A stretch of 64,000 bases of DNA from positions 1 through 64,000 of the forward strand of contig NZ_CADIJQ010000003.1 of NCBI RefSeq assembly GCF_902859595.1, read 5' to 3'. The notes below the pieces were generated by a model. The model searched no databases, was not told the origin of the DNA, and saw only the letters and a list, made by a program, of their open reading frames with translations. This document shows positions 28,244 through 39,246 of this stretch, piece after piece. Source of the stretch: Achromobacter kerstersii (lineage in GTDB: Bacteria; Pseudomonadota; Gammaproteobacteria; Burkholderiales; Burkholderiaceae_B). The translations under genes were made by a program, and so were the position numbers. Each line of letters begins with the position of its first letter. The first letter of the stretch is position 1.

Positions 28244-28893
28244 GGTCTGGGGCAAGACGGCAAGCAACGGGATGGCGGTGGCTGTGCGCCGCCGCTATCC
28301 TGCTTGGTGTCACGCAGGCGATAGCGGCGGAGGGGGCGTCCGCTGTCGCGGCCGACGCTGCGCGCTTGCCGCAGACCGCACCCGCAGTCGCGGCCGACGC
28401 TGCTCGCTTGCGGCAGACCGCACCCGCAGTCGTGGCCGACGCTGCTCGCTTGCAGCAGACTGCACCCGCAGTCGCGCCCGACGCTGCCCATTTGCGGCAG
28501 ACCGCGCGGCCCGACTACGTGCTGCAATGCGCCGGCTGTCATCGCTTGGATGGCCGAGGCAGCAACCCGCATGGCATTCCAGATTTCCGCCAGTCTGTCG
28601 GCGCATTTGTCCATCTGCCCGAAGGCCGCGAATACCTGATCCGCGTGCCGGGCGCGGCGCATTCCCAACTAAGCAATGCAGAATTGGCTGCGGTACTGAA
28701 CTGGGTGCTGACTGAATTCAGCGCCGCGCAGTTGCCCGCTGATTTCGCGCCGTATTCAGAGGCCGAGGTCGCGGCGGCACGGCCCAACCGCTACGACGAT
28801 GTCGTGCCCGTGCGCCACGCCTTAGCCCGGCGGCTCACGTCGATGGGGTTCACGTTGTCTGATTATTATTACGGTAGTGACAGAAAGCCGTAG
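28240..28893 (+). CDS. Exported c-type cytochrome with 14-residue repeats (aau cluster)
   Basis: This 217-residue protein has a signal peptide (WLCAAAILLGVTQAIAAEG). Four tandem 14-residue Ala-rich repeats follow (residues 35-90, pattern AVAADAARLxQTAP). Then comes a monohaem domain with Cys97-Ala-Gly-Cys100-His101 and the PGAAHSQLSNAELAAVLNWVL helix of class I-like cytochromes. A distal haem ligand is not obvious: the only methionine after the haem site is near the C-terminus (SMGF). It overlaps aauA by four bases (ATGA), so it is likely an electron acceptor of, or partner for, the amine dehydrogenase. That role is inferred. Confidence 0.78.
   Translation: MRSGARRQATGWRWLCAAAILLGVTQAIAAEGASAVAADAARLPQTAPAVAADAARLRQTAPAVVADAARLQQTAPAVAPDAAHLRQTARPDYVLQCAGCHRLDGRGSNPHGIPDFRQSVGAFVHLPEGREYLIRVPGAAHSQLSNAELAAVLNWVLTEFSAAQLPADFAPYSEAEVAAARPNRYDDVVPVRHALARRLTSMGFTLSDYYYGSDRKP
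28342..28509. repeat. Four in-frame 42-bp tandem repeats in the cytochrome gene
   Basis: Four consecutive 42-bp units encode AVAADAARLPQTAP, AVAADAARLRQTAP, AVVADAARLQQTAP and AVAPDAAHLRQTAR. They form a linker between the signal peptide and haem domain. High nucleotide identity between units suggests recent slippage or unequal exchange. Confidence 0.93.
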
Positions 28894-28973
28894 GGCTGAC
28901 AGAGGGCGACGGGCGCTTACGGCCACTACTTAGGGGTTGTCACCGATACTCGCTCGGGAAGTGCGGTGCTAGA

Positions 28974-29001
28974 AAGAGGCAGCATCCAAGAGGCAGCATC
29001 C
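28974..29001. repeat. 14-bp direct repeat upstream of feaR
   Basis: AAGAGGCAGCATCC occurs twice back to back, 79 bases before the feaR start. It may be a slippage duplication or a direct-repeat binding site for an AraC-type regulator. The sequence alone does not decide. Confidence 0.85.
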
Positions 29002-29079
29002 CATTCAACGCTGTAGCTGTGCCGCAGGACTGCCTGTCCATGGCACAAAGGCACGCCGTTTCGAGACGCCGGAGTCGCC

Positions 29080-30033
29080 ATGTCATCATCCGTTTTGCAC
29101 AGCGCGCCCAGGCACTTCCTGGACTGCGCCAGCTGGCAGGAAAGCATCAGCAACACCTTCGTGCCCCTGGAGGTGTCCGCCGTGTTCCCCACGCGCTTTC
29201 GCAATAGCGTGGCGGTGGATTCGCTCGGTTGGCTGCACGTCAGCGAATTGCGCAGCAGCGCGCAACGCGTACGCCGCAGCAAGCTGCTGGCTGACCGCGC
29301 CGAGGAAGCCGGCTACAAAGTCACGCTGCAATTGGCGGGCCGTAGCGAGATTCGCCAGTCCAATCGCTCGGCGCTGCTGATGCCAGGTGAATGGGGCATC
29401 TACGACACCACGCGCCCCTACGAAGTGGATGTGGACGATGGCGCGCATTTTCTGGTGATGCAGGTGCCGGGCAAGCATACCGAGACCTGGCAGCCGCACA
29501 TGCAGAATGCGGTCGCGCGGCGCTTCAGCGCGCAACAGGGCTGCGGCCGCATGGCGATGGATCTGCTGCGTGTGGCGCTGAGCGAACACGCCCATTTGTC
29601 CGAGAGCGCGGCGCGCGATGCGGCCAACGCGGTGTTGCAGATGATGGGGCTGGATATCCGCGAACGGGCGGGCGAGCAGGCCGAACAGGATCAGGCTGGC
29701 GTGAAGCAGGCGCAGCTGCGCCGCGTTCAGCAGCACATTCTTGAAAACCTGCATGACCCGGCGTTGTCGCCTGCGTCTGCGGCGGCGGCGTTCAGGATGT
29801 CGCGGCGCTACCTGTACAACCTGTTTGCGCTGGCGTCCACGACGCCCGCTGATTTCATTCTGAGCGCGCGGTTGGAACGCAGCAAAGATGTCTTGTGTGA
29901 TGCGGCGCAAGGGGCGCGGCAGATTGGCGATATCGCCTACCGCTTTGGCTTTTCAGACGCCGCGCGATTCAGCCATGCGTTCCGCAAGCGTTTCGGGGCG
30001 TCGCCGTCTGAGTATCGGCGCCAGGGGCGCTAA
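29080..30033 (+). CDS. feaR: AraC-family activator (FeaR-like) of amine catabolism
   Basis: This 317-residue regulator has an N-terminal AraC-binding-like effector domain (about 1-190, with RFRNSVAVDSLGWLHVSELRS-type segment). Its C-terminal double helix-turn-helix (about 215-317) includes SPASAAAAFRMSRRYLYNLF and GDIAYRFGFSDAARFSHAFRKRFG. The domain layout matches FeaR, which controls phenylacetaldehyde dehydrogenase and amine oxidase in E. coli. Position directly after the aromatic amine dehydrogenase cluster supports the same role. GGAG lies six bases before the ATG. Confidence 0.82.
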   Translation: MSSSVLHSAPRHFLDCASWQESISNTFVPLEVSAVFPTRFRNSVAVDSLGWLHVSELRSSAQRVRRSKLLADRAEEAGYKVTLQLAGRSEIRQSNRSALLMPGEWGIYDTTRPYEVDVDDGAHFLVMQVPGKHTETWQPHMQNAVARRFSAQQGCGRMAMDLLRVALSEHAHLSESAARDAANAVLQMMGLDIRERAGEQAEQDQAGVKQAQLRRVQQHILENLHDPALSPASAAAAFRMSRRYLYNLFALASTTPADFILSARLERSKDVLCDAAQGARQIGDIAYRFGFSDAARFSHAFRKRFGASPSEYRRQGR

Positions 30034-30037
30034 GTGA

Positions 30038-30070
30038 AGCCCCGGGTATAGCCCCAGGTATAGCCCCGGC
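30038..30070. repeat. 12-bp tandem repeats between feaR and queH
   Basis: AGCCCCGGGTAT, AGCCCCAGGTAT and a partial AGCCCCGGCC follow one another in the gap between two convergent genes, next to a GC-rich inverted stretch. No clear terminator with a T-run is seen. Function unknown. Confidence 0.75.
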
Positions 30071-30103
30071 CGGGGGGGCTCGGGGCGTTGAACCGCGCTG
30101 GAA

Positions 30104-30778
30104 TCAGAGCAGTTCTTCGTTGATCAGATCTTCCTTGCCGTAGAACTTCACACCGATGTGGATGCGGTCGCGGCCTTGCGAGCGGCGGTGGCGGTTGGTG
30201 TCGCGCAGGGAATACACGCAGCCGCAGTATTCCTGCTGGTAGAAGTTCTCGCGCTTGCTGATTTCGATCATGCGGGCGGAGCCGCCGCCTTTGCGCCAGT
30301 TGTACGTCCAATAGACCAGGTCGTCATAGCGGGCCGCAGCGCGTTCGCCGCAGCCGTTTATCTGGTTCATGTCTTTCCAGCGCGAAATGCCGAGCGAGCT
30401 GGTGATGGTGTCAAAGCCGTGTTCGTGGGCGTACAGCGCGGTGCGCTCAAAGCGCATGTCGAAGCAGGCCGTGCAGCGTTCGCCACGTTCGGGGGCGTCT
30501 TCCATGCCCTTGACGCGGTCGAACCAGTTGTCCATGTCGTAATCGGCATCAATGAATTCAATGCCGTGCTGTTCGGCGAAGCGGATGTTTTCCTGCTTGC
30601 GGATTTCGTACTCTTTAACCGGATGAATGTTCGGGTTGTAGAAGTAGATTGCGTAGTCGATGCCGGAGGCCGTCATGGCTTCCATGACTTCGCCGGAACA
30701 GGGCGCGCAGCACGAGTGCATGAGCACCTTGTTGCGGCCAGCGGGAAGGTCAAGCTTGGGGCGGACGAGTTCAGACAT
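30104..30778 (-). CDS. queH: Epoxyqueuosine reductase QueH
   Basis: This roughly 224-residue cytoplasmic iron-sulfur enzyme of the DUF208/QueH family performs the last step of queuosine synthesis in tRNA. The vicinal cysteines in HSCCAPCSG, the CTACFDMR motif and the C-terminal EYCGCVYSL are the expected Fe-S and active-site cysteines. ATG 30778 (MSELVRPKL) is chosen; ATG 30787 would add three residues. A short basic tail follows. It reads in the same direction as glnE, 50 bases downstream of it. Confidence 0.92.
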   Translation of the reverse strand: MSELVRPKLDLPAGRNKVLMHSCCAPCSGEVMEAMTASGIDYAIYFYNPNIHPVKEYEIRKQENIRFAEQHGIEFIDADYDMDNWFDRVKGMEDAPERGERCTACFDMRFERTALYAHEHGFDTITSSLGISRWKDMNQINGCGERAAARYDDLVYWTYNWRKGGGSARMIEISKRENFYQQEYCGCVYSLRDTNRHRRSQGRDRIHIGVKFYGKEDLINEELL

Positions 30779-30828
30779 GGCTTGCAAGCAAAAAGGCGGA
30801 AAACTCCTTATTTTACCGCGAGTTGCCG

Positions 30829-33612
30829 TCAGCCGGGCGCGCGGCCCATCACGGTGTCCCAGAGTTCGCTGACGGCCTGGCGTTCCGCCACCAATTCATC
30901 CGGCCCGACCCGCGCTTTCTCAACGCCCTGCATGCGCAGCTGATGCTGGACGCGGCGCAAGACGCGATACGCGTCGGCGGCGCGTGTCGCCAGTTCGGGG
31001 GCGATCAGCCCGGCCTCGCTGGCCAGCCGCAGCAGCGTGATGTTGCCCAGGTTGCGCACCAGCACGGAATGCGTCCCGGCATAGCAAAGCACCAGGTATT
31101 GCGTCACGAATTCCACATCGACCATGCCGCCCCGGTCGTGCTTCAGGTCGAATTGCTTGCTGGTATTGGGATGGCCGGCGTTGATCTTTTCGCGCATGGC
31201 CAGCACTTCTTCGCGCAGCGCGGCGGGGTCGCGCGGCTGCACCAGGATGGCCTCACGGATCTGTTCAAAGCGGGCGCCTACGTCGGCGTCTCCGGCGGCA
31301 AAGCGCGCGCGCGTCAACGCTTGATGTTCCCAGGCCCAGGCATGCTTGTGCTGGTATTGCTCGAAGGCTTCAACGGAGACGGCCAGCAGCCCGGCATCGC
31401 CGTCAGGCCGCAAGCGCAGGTCCACTTCATAGAGGCGGCCCGATGAGGTCATGGTGGACAGCCACGACGTCATGCGCCGGCCAAGCTTGGCGTAGACCTC
31501 GGCGGCGTCTTCACGCGGATCATCGAACAGGAAGACCAGGTCCAGGTCAGACGCATAACCCAGTTCCTTGCCGCCCAGCTTGCCGTAGGCGATGACGGCA
31601 AATCGGGGCGGGGCGCCTTCTACCTTGTTCACCAGCGGCCAGGCGCGGCGGATGGATTCCGTCAGCAGCAAATCGGCAAGCGCCGACAGTTGGTCCGCCA
31701 GCTTTTCAACCGTGAGCTCGCCTTCCAGATCCTGCGCCAGCAATTGGAAACTGGCCTGGCGCTGCACGTCGCGCATCAGATTCATCTGACGTTCGATGTC
31801 AGGGTCGCCGTCGGGCAAGCGGCACGCGTCCAGGTCTGCCGTGAGTTGACGGGCGATCTGCGTAAAGTCCAAGGGCTGAAATAGCGTGCGCCAGTCGATC
31901 AGGCTGTCCAGCAGCAGCGGGTGTTGCGTGAGGTATTGCGCGGCCCAGGGGCTGGCGGCGACCATGCGGGCCACGCGCGCAAGCGTGTCGGGGTACTCGG
32001 CCAGCAGCGCCAGATAGGCGCTGCGTTGGGCGATTTTTTCGATCAGGTCAAACAACCGAACCGCCGCGTTCATGGGCGCGGAAGTCTGGCGGGCGGCGCG
32101 CAAGGCCGCGGGCAGCAAGGCTTCCATGCGGCGGCGGCTGCTTTCGGGCAGGCTGCGTACCCGATGGCTGCCGAGCAACGTCTCGGTGCGCCGCAACAGG
32201 TCTTGGGCTTCGTCGCCGAATGCCTGCCGGATCTGTTCGGCCAGTTCGCATTCCTGGTCGGACTCGTCGGCGCTATCGTCGCGGTCGGCGGGCGTGGACG
32301 TGTCTTCAGCGTCGCCCATGCCGACCATGCGGAATACGTTGCGGAACGTTTGCGATACAAACTTGCGGTGGGCGGCCAGCGTGCTTTCGAAGTCGTCCGG
32401 GCTCATGCCCAATGCGGCCGCCAACGCTGCGCGCTGAGCCGGGTCGCCGGGCAGCAGGTGCGTCTGTTCGTCTTCCCGGTATTGCAAAGCGTGTTCGGTG
32501 CGGCGCAGATAGCGGTACGCCTCTTCCAGCCGGCGCGCGTCTTCTTCGGGCACCAGACCCGCCAGGCGCTCGGCGTGCAGCGCTTCCAGCAAGCCCCGCT
32601 TTTGCAGGGCGGGCATGCGCCCGCCGCGAATCAGCTGCGCCAGCTGCACCACGAATTCGATTTCGCGGATGCCGCCATCGCCCAGCTTGATATTGTTGGC
32701 GCTGTCGATCCCGTTGCGCGCGCTGGCGCGCCGCTGCCAGTCCTGGCGAATGCGCTCGCGCAAGGCGCGCAGGGCAGCCAGTGCGTCGAAGTCAAAATAC
32801 TTGCGATACACAAACGGCACGCGCAGGCTTTCCAGCTGACGGGCCTGCGTGCTGCTGTCGCTGTCTTCAAAGGCCTTGGCCGGCATCAGGCGGGCCTTGA
32901 GCCAGGCATACCGTTCCCACTCGCGTCCCTGGCCGATCAGGTAGTGTTCCAGCGCGTCCAGGCTCCAGGCGAGCGGGCCCGAATCGCCATCGGGACGCAG
33001 GCGCAGGTCCGTGCGGAACACCTGCCCATTGGCGTCCACTTCGGAAATTACCGGCATCATGCGCCGGGTCAGGCGGCCATAGAATTCGTGATGGCTGATG
33101 CGGCGCGGGCCATCGGTGTCGCCTTCCTCGCCGTACAGCATGATCAGGTCAATGTCGGACGACACGTTCAATTCGCAGCCGCCCAGCTTGCCCATGCCGA
33201 CGATCAGCATTTCCTGCGGCTTGCCCGTGGCGGGGTCGCGCGGCACGCCGTGCACGGCCGCCAGTTCCGCCGCCACGCTGCGGTAAGCCTGCGCCACGGC
33301 GATGTCCGCCAGCGTGGTCATTGCGCCCACCACTTCTTCCAGATCCGCCTGGCCGCCCAGGTCACGCACGATCAACACGCTGAAGACGCGCTCGCGCAGC
33401 TTGCGCAGCACCATCCGGCACGTCTCCACCGGCAGGGTCGCAGGCGCATCGGGGCCGGCGAGTTCAGCCTGCCATTGCGCCAGACGTTCGGCGGTGACGG
33501 GTTGCTGCACCGCCGTTTCGAGCCAGGCGTCCAAGTCGGGATGGGCATCCAGGCGGCGGCGCAAGTGACCAGACCAGGCGAGTGCGGGGGCAAGCATAGG
33601 AGTCGATGACAT
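30829..33612 (-). CDS. glnE: Glutamine synthetase adenylyltransferase/deadenylase GlnE
   Basis: This 927-residue bifunctional enzyme adenylylates glutamine synthetase when nitrogen is ample and reverses this when it is scarce, in response to PII. Both nucleotidyltransferase domains are visible: the N-terminal one with [22 protein letters not shown] and the C-terminal one with [23 protein letters not shown] central linker contains an acidic stretch. The start at 33612 ([15 protein letters not shown]) is preferred over 33690. It is divergent from the yhdP-like gene. Confidence 0.96.
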   Translation of the reverse strand: MSSTPMLAPALAWSGHLRRRLDAHPDLDAWLETAVQQPVTAERLAQWQAELAGPDAPATLPVETCRMVLRKLRERVFSVLIVRDLGGQADLEEVVGAMTTLADIAVAQAYRSVAAELAAVHGVPRDPATGKPQEMLIVGMGKLGGCELNVSSDIDLIMLYGEEGDTDGPRRISHHEFYGRLTRRMMPVISEVDANGQVFRTDLRLRPDGDSGPLAWSLDALEHYLIGQGREWERYAWLKARLMPAKAFEDSDSSTQARQLESLRVPFVYRKYFDFDALAALRALRERIRQDWQRRASARNGIDSANNIKLGDGGIREIEFVVQLAQLIRGGRMPALQKRGLLEALHAERLAGLVPEEDARRLEEAYRYLRRTEHALQYREDEQTHLLPGDPAQRAALAAALGMSPDDFESTLAAHRKFVSQTFRNVFRMVGMGDAEDTSTPADRDDSADESDQECELAEQIRQAFGDEAQDLLRRTETLLGSHRVRSLPESSRRRMEALLPAALRAARQTSAPMNAAVRLFDLIEKIAQRSAYLALLAEYPDTLARVARMVAASPWAAQYLTQHPLLLDSLIDWRTLFQPLDFTQIARQLTADLDACRLPDGDPDIERQMNLMRDVQRQASFQLLAQDLEGELTVEKLADQLSALADLLLTESIRRAWPLVNKVEGAPPRFAVIAYGKLGGKELGYASDLDLVFLFDDPREDAAEVYAKLGRRMTSWLSTMTSSGRLYEVDLRLRPDGDAGLLAVSVEAFEQYQHKHAWAWEHQALTRARFAAGDADVGARFEQIREAILVQPRDPAALREEVLAMREKINAGHPNTSKQFDLKHDRGGMVDVEFVTQYLVLCYAGTHSVLVRNLGNITLLRLASEAGLIAPELATRAADAYRVLRRVQHQLRMQGVEKARVGPDELVAERQAVSELWDTVMGRAPG

Positions 33613-33696
33613 GGCGTAAGGGCGGCAGACGAATGGACGCGTTTCAGGTATAAGTGGGGACGATACCGCAAGACATATTCTCCTGCCCACCGATCC

Positions 33697-36600
33697 GTGT
33701 CTGTTTCAAAAAAAGCCCCCACTGCGCGCACGCGAAGCGTGCTTCGCTGCCTGTTCTGGGTCGCGCTGATCGTTTATGGCGTCGTGGCCGTCGGGTTTCT
33801 GGGCGTGCGGTATTGGGTGCTTCCTCGCGTGGACCAATGGCGTCCACAGATTGAAGCCTACGCCAGTAAGGAATTGGGCGCTCGCGTCACCATCGGCAGT
33901 ATCAAGGCGAACTGGCAGGGGCTGAATCCCAAGCTTGATCTTGCGTCGGTCCAGGTGTTCGATGATGACGCCACGCCGGTGCTCAACCTGCCTTCCGTTT
34001 CCGCTGTGCTGGCGTGGCGCAGCGTGCTGACCTTGTCACCCAGGCTGGTGCGTTTGCGCGTCGAAAAGCCTGAACTGACCTTGCGCCGCGATGCCGCCAA
34101 CCATTTGTGGGTAGCGGGTCAGGACATCGACCTGAACGCCAGCGACCATCAATCTGATCTGAATCACCCCGCGCTGCGGTGGCTGGTCGCCCAACGCGAA
34201 TTGCTCATCCGTGACGCCACCATCGTCTGGCAAGACGATTTACGCCAGGCGCCCGCGCTGCCGCTGACGGGCGTCGATTTTCTGATGCGCAACGGCAGCC
34301 TGTCGCATCGCTTTGTGCTGCGTGCCAGCGCTGGCGCGGCGCTGGCCCGCAACGTGGAGCTGCGCGGCGAATTCAATCGCAGCCTGTTCGCCGCCAATGC
34401 CTCGAATCCTGCAAACTGGAATGGCCAGCTTTATGCGGCCTTGGACGATGTGGAGCCTTTGGCCTGGTCGCCATGGTTCAAGGTGCCCGAGATTTCGGGA
34501 CGCATCGCAGGCCGCGCCTGGCTGCAACTGGATCGCGGAAAATTCACCGAGCTGACGTCGGACATCGCCGTGCGCGGCGTGAATTGGGCGCCGGAAAAGG
34601 ATGGCCCGGCGGTACGTGGCGCGTCGGCGCAATTGCGCGTTCAAGGGCTGCCGGGTGATTTCGTGCAGATTGACGGGATGCCGCTTTCCCGTAGCACTGG
34701 CGCGCCCGATGTATCGGTCAAAGGGGCCGTGCAGCAGCTGCGCGTCACGCTGCCGGGCGTGTTTGCGGACCCCACACTGAATGCCCGCGAGCTGGCGGTG
34801 GATGCGGAAATCAAAGGGCCGGACGCCAAGAACTGGTTTGTGGACGTCGCCCAATTGCATGTGGTGAATGATGACCTGGACGTGCGCCTGCAAGGCCAGT
34901 GGCGCCGCGAAGGCAAGACGGCCGCGGGCAGCGCCGACATGCGTGGCACGATGGTGCGCGGCGCCATGCCGGCGATTCACCGCTACTTGCCGCTGGACGT
35001 GAATGCCGATGCGCGCGAATGGCTGGCCACCGGCCTGCCCGCGGGCGAAATGCAGTCTGCCGCCATCACGCTCAAGGGCGATCTGGACGACTTCCCCTTT
35101 GGCGCGTCTGGCGCAACGGGCGAATTCATTATTGCCGGCGCGTACGTGGGCGCCAAAGTGGACTATGCCCCCGCGCGCCAGCACCGCAAGGGCTGGCCGA
35201 TGCTGGAAAACCTGTCAGGTAATTTCCGCATCGATAAGGTCGGTCTGACGCTGGATAGTTCGGGCGGCGCAGTGGCGCACACCGGGCCGGGGCAGACCGT
35301 CAGCCTGGGCGCCGTGACAGCCACCATTCCCGACATGGAACACGGCGCCGAGCTGTTCGTTGATGGCGAAACATCGGGCCCTGTGCCCGCCTATCTGGCG
35401 ATGGCGGCGAATTCTCCGCTGGGTGTTTTGCTCGATGGCGCGCTGGACGAGGCTCGCGGCACGGGCGACTGGCGCATGCCGTTGAAGCTGAAAGTGCCGT
35501 TGATGAACACCGACGACACGCAGGTCACCGGCCACATCCTGTTCGCCGACAACACCTTCACCTTCATGCCCGAGATGCCGCTTCTTACCCAGATGCATGG
35601 CGATCTGGAATTCTCGGAAAAGGGCGTCCATACCAAAGAGCTTCGTGCGCAGTTCCTGGGCGGGCCAGTCAAGATCTACGGCACGCTTGCGCAAAGTACC
35701 GACGTCCTGCGCTTTGATGGCACGCTGGCCGGTTCCGGCCTGACGCAACTGAGCAACACGCCGTCCATGTCGCGGTTTACGGGCAAGGCGGCGTACAAGG
35801 GCCGGTTGGGTTATCAAAAGGGCGGCTCAGTCGATATCTCGATGGAATCCGACCTGGTGGGCATGGCGATCGACATGCCGGCGCCCGTGGGCAAGGCGGC
35901 GCCCGCGTCACAGCTGCTGAAGCTGCAATGGGGCGCGGCGCAAGACCGTGGCATCAAAGACCGCCGTTGGCTGACCGCCAGCCTGGGCGACAACGTGAAT
36001 GCGCTGTTTGAGCGCGACCCCGGTGATGGCCCCTCGTATTTCGCCCGGGGGGCGCTGGGAATCGGCCGGCCCGCCAGCCTGCCCGAGCATGGCATGAGCC
36101 TGAACGCCAGCTTGCCCGAGCTGGACATGGACAGCTGGGAAACGGTGATGACGGGCTTCGACACCCCGGCGGGCAAGGGCGGCGCCAAGAAGCCGGTGTC
36201 GAAACCGATCTTCCCGCAGCCCGAACGCATCAGCGTGGCAGCAAGCATCTTGCGCACCAGTGGCTACACCCTGAACGATTTGACGCTGTACGCAACGCGG
36301 CCCGAACCCGCGCAGTGGCGCGTGGATATCCAGTCGCGTCAGGCGGCGGGTTCGCTGGAATGGCGCGAAGCCTCTGGCGCCATCGCGGGCCAGATCACGG
36401 CACGCTTGAAGCACTTGTCCTTGGGCGGCGAAGGCGACACGAACGAGGCCGACAAGGCCTTGGCGTCGGGCAATGACCTGTCAGACATTCCGGCCATCGA
36501 CCTGCAAGCCAAAGAGTTCTTCCTGTACGGCAAGAACGTGGGCGAATTGCAGGTGAACGGCACGAACCTGGAGCGCGGCCGGCAATGGCGTCTGGACAAG

Positions 36601-37380
36601 CTGTCGATTATCAACAGCGACGCGAGCCTGAACGCCACCGGCAATTGGCGGCTGGAAGGGCCTGATCGGGGCCTGACCGTGGATGCAAGCGCCAAGTTCG
36701 TGGACCTGGGCAAATTCATGAACCGGATCGGTTTCGAGAAAATCATATCCGCCGGCGAAGGTACGGCCCAGGGCAAAGCAACCTGGCGCAACCTGCCGTG
36801 GACCCACAACGTGGCGGATATTTCGGGCGAGGTCGACATCAGCCTGGACAAGGGCCGCTTCATGCACGTGAATTCGCGCACGGCGCGTTTGCTGGAGTTG
36901 CTGTCTTTGCAATCGTTGCAACGGCTGGCGCGCCTGGATGTGAACCCGACCAATCTGTTGCGGGACGGGTTCCCGTTTGACACCATCCGCGGACGCGTGA
37001 AGATGGCGGATGGCCAGATGACTACCGAAGGCTACAAGATCAACGGCCCGGTAGCCGCCATCGTGCTGGCGGGCGGCGTCAATATCATCCGCGAACGCTG
37101 GGACCTGAAGGCGGTGGTGATTCCCAATCTGGACGCCAGCGGGGCGGCCATGGTGACGGCGCTGGCCGTGAATCCGCTGATTGGCCTGGGCGCTTTTGTC
37201 ACGCAGTGGCTGCTTAAGCAACCACTGGCGCGCGCGATGACCATGGAGTATTCCGTGACGGGCAACTGGGACGATCCGCAGGTGGAACCCATCGACGCCT
37301 CGGGCAAGGCGCCGGACAAGCAGACGCCGAGGCCGGCGAATTCCTCGCCGCGCCGCATGCCCGACCACATCGAACACTGA
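33697..37380 (+). CDS. yhdP: YhdP/AsmA-like envelope protein
   Basis: This 1227-residue protein has one N-terminal membrane anchor ([21 protein letters not shown]) and a very long periplasmic region of the YhdP/TIGR02099 (AsmA-like, DUF3971) type. The repeated beta-rich groove is seen in AsmA proteins that bridge the envelope and move phospholipids to the outer membrane. The C-terminal AsmA-like segment includes [25 protein letters not shown] 33697 is the likely start, because no earlier start precedes the membrane anchor. The gene ends in a terminator shared with convergent rho. Confidence 0.9.
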   Translation: MSVSKKAPTARTRSVLRCLFWVALIVYGVVAVGFLGVRYWVLPRVDQWRPQIEAYASKELGARVTIGSIKANWQGLNPKLDLASVQVFDDDATPVLNLPSVSAVLAWRSVLTLSPRLVRLRVEKPELTLRRDAANHLWVAGQDIDLNASDHQSDLNHPALRWLVAQRELLIRDATIVWQDDLRQAPALPLTGVDFLMRNGSLSHRFVLRASAGAALARNVELRGEFNRSLFAANASNPANWNGQLYAALDDVEPLAWSPWFKVPEISGRIAGRAWLQLDRGKFTELTSDIAVRGVNWAPEKDGPAVRGASAQLRVQGLPGDFVQIDGMPLSRSTGAPDVSVKGAVQQLRVTLPGVFADPTLNARELAVDAEIKGPDAKNWFVDVAQLHVVNDDLDVRLQGQWRREGKTAAGSADMRGTMVRGAMPAIHRYLPLDVNADAREWLATGLPAGEMQSAAITLKGDLDDFPFGASGATGEFIIAGAYVGAKVDYAPARQHRKGWPMLENLSGNFRIDKVGLTLDSSGGAVAHTGPGQTVSLGAVTATIPDMEHGAELFVDGETSGPVPAYLAMAANSPLGVLLDGALDEARGTGDWRMPLKLKVPLMNTDDTQVTGHILFADNTFTFMPEMPLLTQMHGDLEFSEKGVHTKELRAQFLGGPVKIYGTLAQSTDVLRFDGTLAGSGLTQLSNTPSMSRFTGKAAYKGRLGYQKGGSVDISMESDLVGMAIDMPAPVGKAAPASQLLKLQWGAAQDRGIKDRRWLTASLGDNVNALFERDPGDGPSYFARGALGIGRPASLPEHGMSLNASLPELDMDSWETVMTGFDTPAGKGGAKKPVSKPIFPQPERISVAASILRTSGYTLNDLTLYATRPEPAQWRVDIQSRQAAGSLEWREASGAIAGQITARLKHLSLGGEGDTNEADKALASGNDLSDIPAIDLQAKEFFLYGKNVGELQVNGTNLERGRQWRLDKLSIINSDASLNATGNWRLEGPDRGLTVDASAKFVDLGKFMNRIGFEKIISAGEGTAQGKATWRNLPWTHNVADISGEVDISLDKGRFMHVNSRTARLLELLSLQSLQRLARLDVNPTNLLRDGFPFDTIRGRVKMADGQMTTEGYKINGPVAAIVLAGGVNIIRERWDLKAVVIPNLDASGAAMVTALAVNPLIGLGAFVTQWLLKQPLARAMTMEYSVTGNWDDPQVEPIDASGKAPDKQTPRPANSSPRRMPDHIEH

Positions 37381-37412
37381 TTGCGGCGCGCACATCGAAC
37401 ATCGTCCAGCCA

Positions 37413-37443
37413 ATAAAAAACCGCCTTCAAGGCGGTTTTTTAT
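37413..37443. terminator. Bidirectional terminator between yhdP and rho
   Basis: AATAAAAAACCGCC-TTCAA-GGCGGTTTTTTATT is a compact hairpin with A- and T-runs on both flanks, placed between convergent genes. Confidence 0.9.
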
Positions 37444-37460
37444 TGCACGAGACGCGCTGC

Positions 37461-38720
37461 TTACTTCTTCTTCATCATGTCGAAGAATTCGGCGTTGGTC
37501 TTCGTGGCGCGCATCTTGTCCAGGATGAATTCCATGGATTGCACTTCGTCCATGTCGTGGATGAACTTGCGCAGCACCCAGACCTTTTGCAGCAGGTCCG
37601 GCGCGATCAGCAGTTCTTCGCGGCGGGTGCCCGACTTGTTCAGGTTGATGGACGGGTAGACGCGCTTTTCAGCCAGACGACGCTCAAGGTGGACTTCGGA
37701 GTTACCCGTGCCCTTGAACTCTTCGTAGATGACTTCGTCCATGCGGCTGCCGGTTTCGATCAGCGCCGTGCCCAGGATGGTCAGCGAACCGCCTTCTTCC
37801 AGGTTACGGGCCGCGCCGAAGAAGCGCTTGGGGCGTTGCAGAGCGTTGGCGTCCACACCGCCCGTCAGCACCTTGCCGGAGGCCGGCACCACGGTGTTGT
37901 AGGCGCGGGCCAGACGGGTGATCGAGTCCAGCAGGATCACGACGTCTTTCTTCATTTCGACCAGGCGCTTGGCCTTTTCGATGACCATTTCGGCCACTTG
38001 CACGTGACGGGTAGCGGGTTCGTCAAACGTCGACGCCACCACTTCGCCGCGCACCGTGCGCTGCATTTCGGTCACTTCTTCCGGGCGTTCGTCGACCAGC
38101 AGAACGATCATGACCGCGTCGGGGTAGTTGGTGGTGATGGCGTGCGCAATGTGCTGCATCATCACCGTCTTGCCGGACTTGGGGCTGGCGACGATCAAAC
38201 CGCGCTGGCCCATGCCGATCGGCGCGAAAACGTCGAGGATACGGCCCGTCAGGTTTTCTTCGCTCTTGATGTCGCGTTCCAGACGCATCGTCCGGTTCGG
38301 ATGCAGCGGCGTCAGGTTTTCGAACATGATGCGATGCTTGATCGCTTCAGGCGCCACGCCGTTGACCTTGTCCACCTTGACCAGCGCGAAGTAGCGCTCG
38401 CCGTCTTTCGGCGTACGCACTTCACCTTCGATCGAGTCGCCGGTGTGCAGGTTGAAGCGGCGGATCTGCGACGGCGAGATATAGATATCGTCCGTGCTGG
38501 CCAGATACGAGGTCTCGGGCGAGCGCAGGAAACCGAAACCGTCAGGCAGGACTTCAAGTACGCCGTCGCCAAAAATCTGCTCGCCCTGCTTGGCGCGCCG
38601 TTTCATGATGGCGAACATCAGCTCCTGCTTGCGCAGGCGGTTGGCGTTCTCGATTTCCAGGCCAGCGGCCATTTCCAGCAGCTGCGAGACATGCAGCGCC
38701 TTCAGTTCGTTGAGGTGCAT
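37461..38720 (-). CDS. rho: Transcription termination factor Rho
   Basis: This 419-residue hexameric RNA helicase has an N-terminal helix bundle and RNA-binding OB fold ([20 protein letters not shown]). Its ATPase core has Walker A SPKSGKT and a downstream Walker [17 protein letters not shown]. Length and composition match standard proteobacterial Rho. It lies 116 bases downstream of trxA, an order common in betaproteobacteria. A GC-rich hairpin without T-run sits in the gap (38796-38816). Confidence 0.97.
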   Translation of the reverse strand: MHLNELKALHVSQLLEMAAGLEIENANRLRKQELMFAIMKRRAKQGEQIFGDGVLEVLPDGFGFLRSPETSYLASTDDIYISPSQIRRFNLHTGDSIEGEVRTPKDGERYFALVKVDKVNGVAPEAIKHRIMFENLTPLHPNRTMRLERDIKSEENLTGRILDVFAPIGMGQRGLIVASPKSGKTVMMQHIAHAITTNYPDAVMIVLLVDERPEEVTEMQRTVRGEVVASTFDEPATRHVQVAEMVIEKAKRLVEMKKDVVILLDSITRLARAYNTVVPASGKVLTGGVDANALQRPKRFFGAARNLEEGGSLTILGTALIETGSRMDEVIYEEFKGTGNSEVHLERRLAEKRVYPSINLNKSGTRREELLIAPDLLQKVWVLRKFIHDMDEVQSMEFILDKMRATKTNAEFFDMMKKK

Positions 38721-38836
38721 CGCGGTGATTGGTGGGGAAAAGTAAAGGAGGGCTCTGGCGGCGCGCCACGGACGGGCTCGCGCGGTATTGAATGAGCGCC
38801 GCCCTCGGGGCGGCGCCTTCGTTCACAGCACGCAGT

Positions 38837-39163
38837 TTACAACGCGCCGTCCAGGAATGCGGTGAGTTGCGACTTCGACAGCGCGCCAACTTTGGTGGCG
38901 GCGGCTTGGCCGTCTTTAAAGAGCATAAGGGTGGGAATGCCGCGGATGCCGTACTTGGTGGCGGTGCCCTGGTTTTCGTCCACGTTCAGCTTCGCGATCG
39001 TCAGGCGACCTGCGTACTCGGTGGCAACTTCTTCCAGGATCGGGGCAATCATCTTGCAGGGGCCACACCAGGCAGCCCAGTAGTCCACCAGCACCGGCTG
39101 GCCGGATTTCAACACATCGGCATCGAAGCTGGCGTCACTGACGTTCTTGATTTGGTCGCTCAT
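38837..39163 (-). CDS. trxA: Thioredoxin 1 TrxA
   Basis: This 108-residue cytoplasmic thioredoxin has the active site Cys33-Gly-Pro-Cys36 in [10 protein letters not shown] and the cis-proline segment [12 protein letters not shown]. It is a general disulfide reductase, located just upstream of rho. Confidence 0.97.
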   Translation of the reverse strand: MSDQIKNVSDASFDADVLKSGQPVLVDYWAAWCGPCKMIAPILEEVATEYAGRLTIAKLNVDENQGTATKYGIRGIPTLMLFKDGQAAATKVGALSKSQLTAFLDGAL

Positions 39164-39246
39164 GATGGTGATTCTCGGTTCGGCAGCAAAAGGCGCGTAA
39201 AAAGGGACGCGCCTTGCCGTTGTTCTTGTTTGTGGAATGGGCTAAA

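Noticed and set aside
28342-28509. Possible CRISPR-like array (regular 42-bp repeats)
   Set aside because: Repeats are contiguous, have no spacers and lie in frame within a coding gene.
31921-33609. 562-residue open frame antisense to glnE
   Set aside because: Shadow of the glnE codon pattern, no domain or signal seen.
37443-38795. 450-residue open frame antisense to rho
   Set aside because: rho on the minus strand is certain; the antisense translation is not protein-like.
38796-38816. GC-rich hairpin between trxA and rho as a terminator
   Set aside because: Stable stem but followed by ATTCAATAC rather than a T-run; I could not assign a function.
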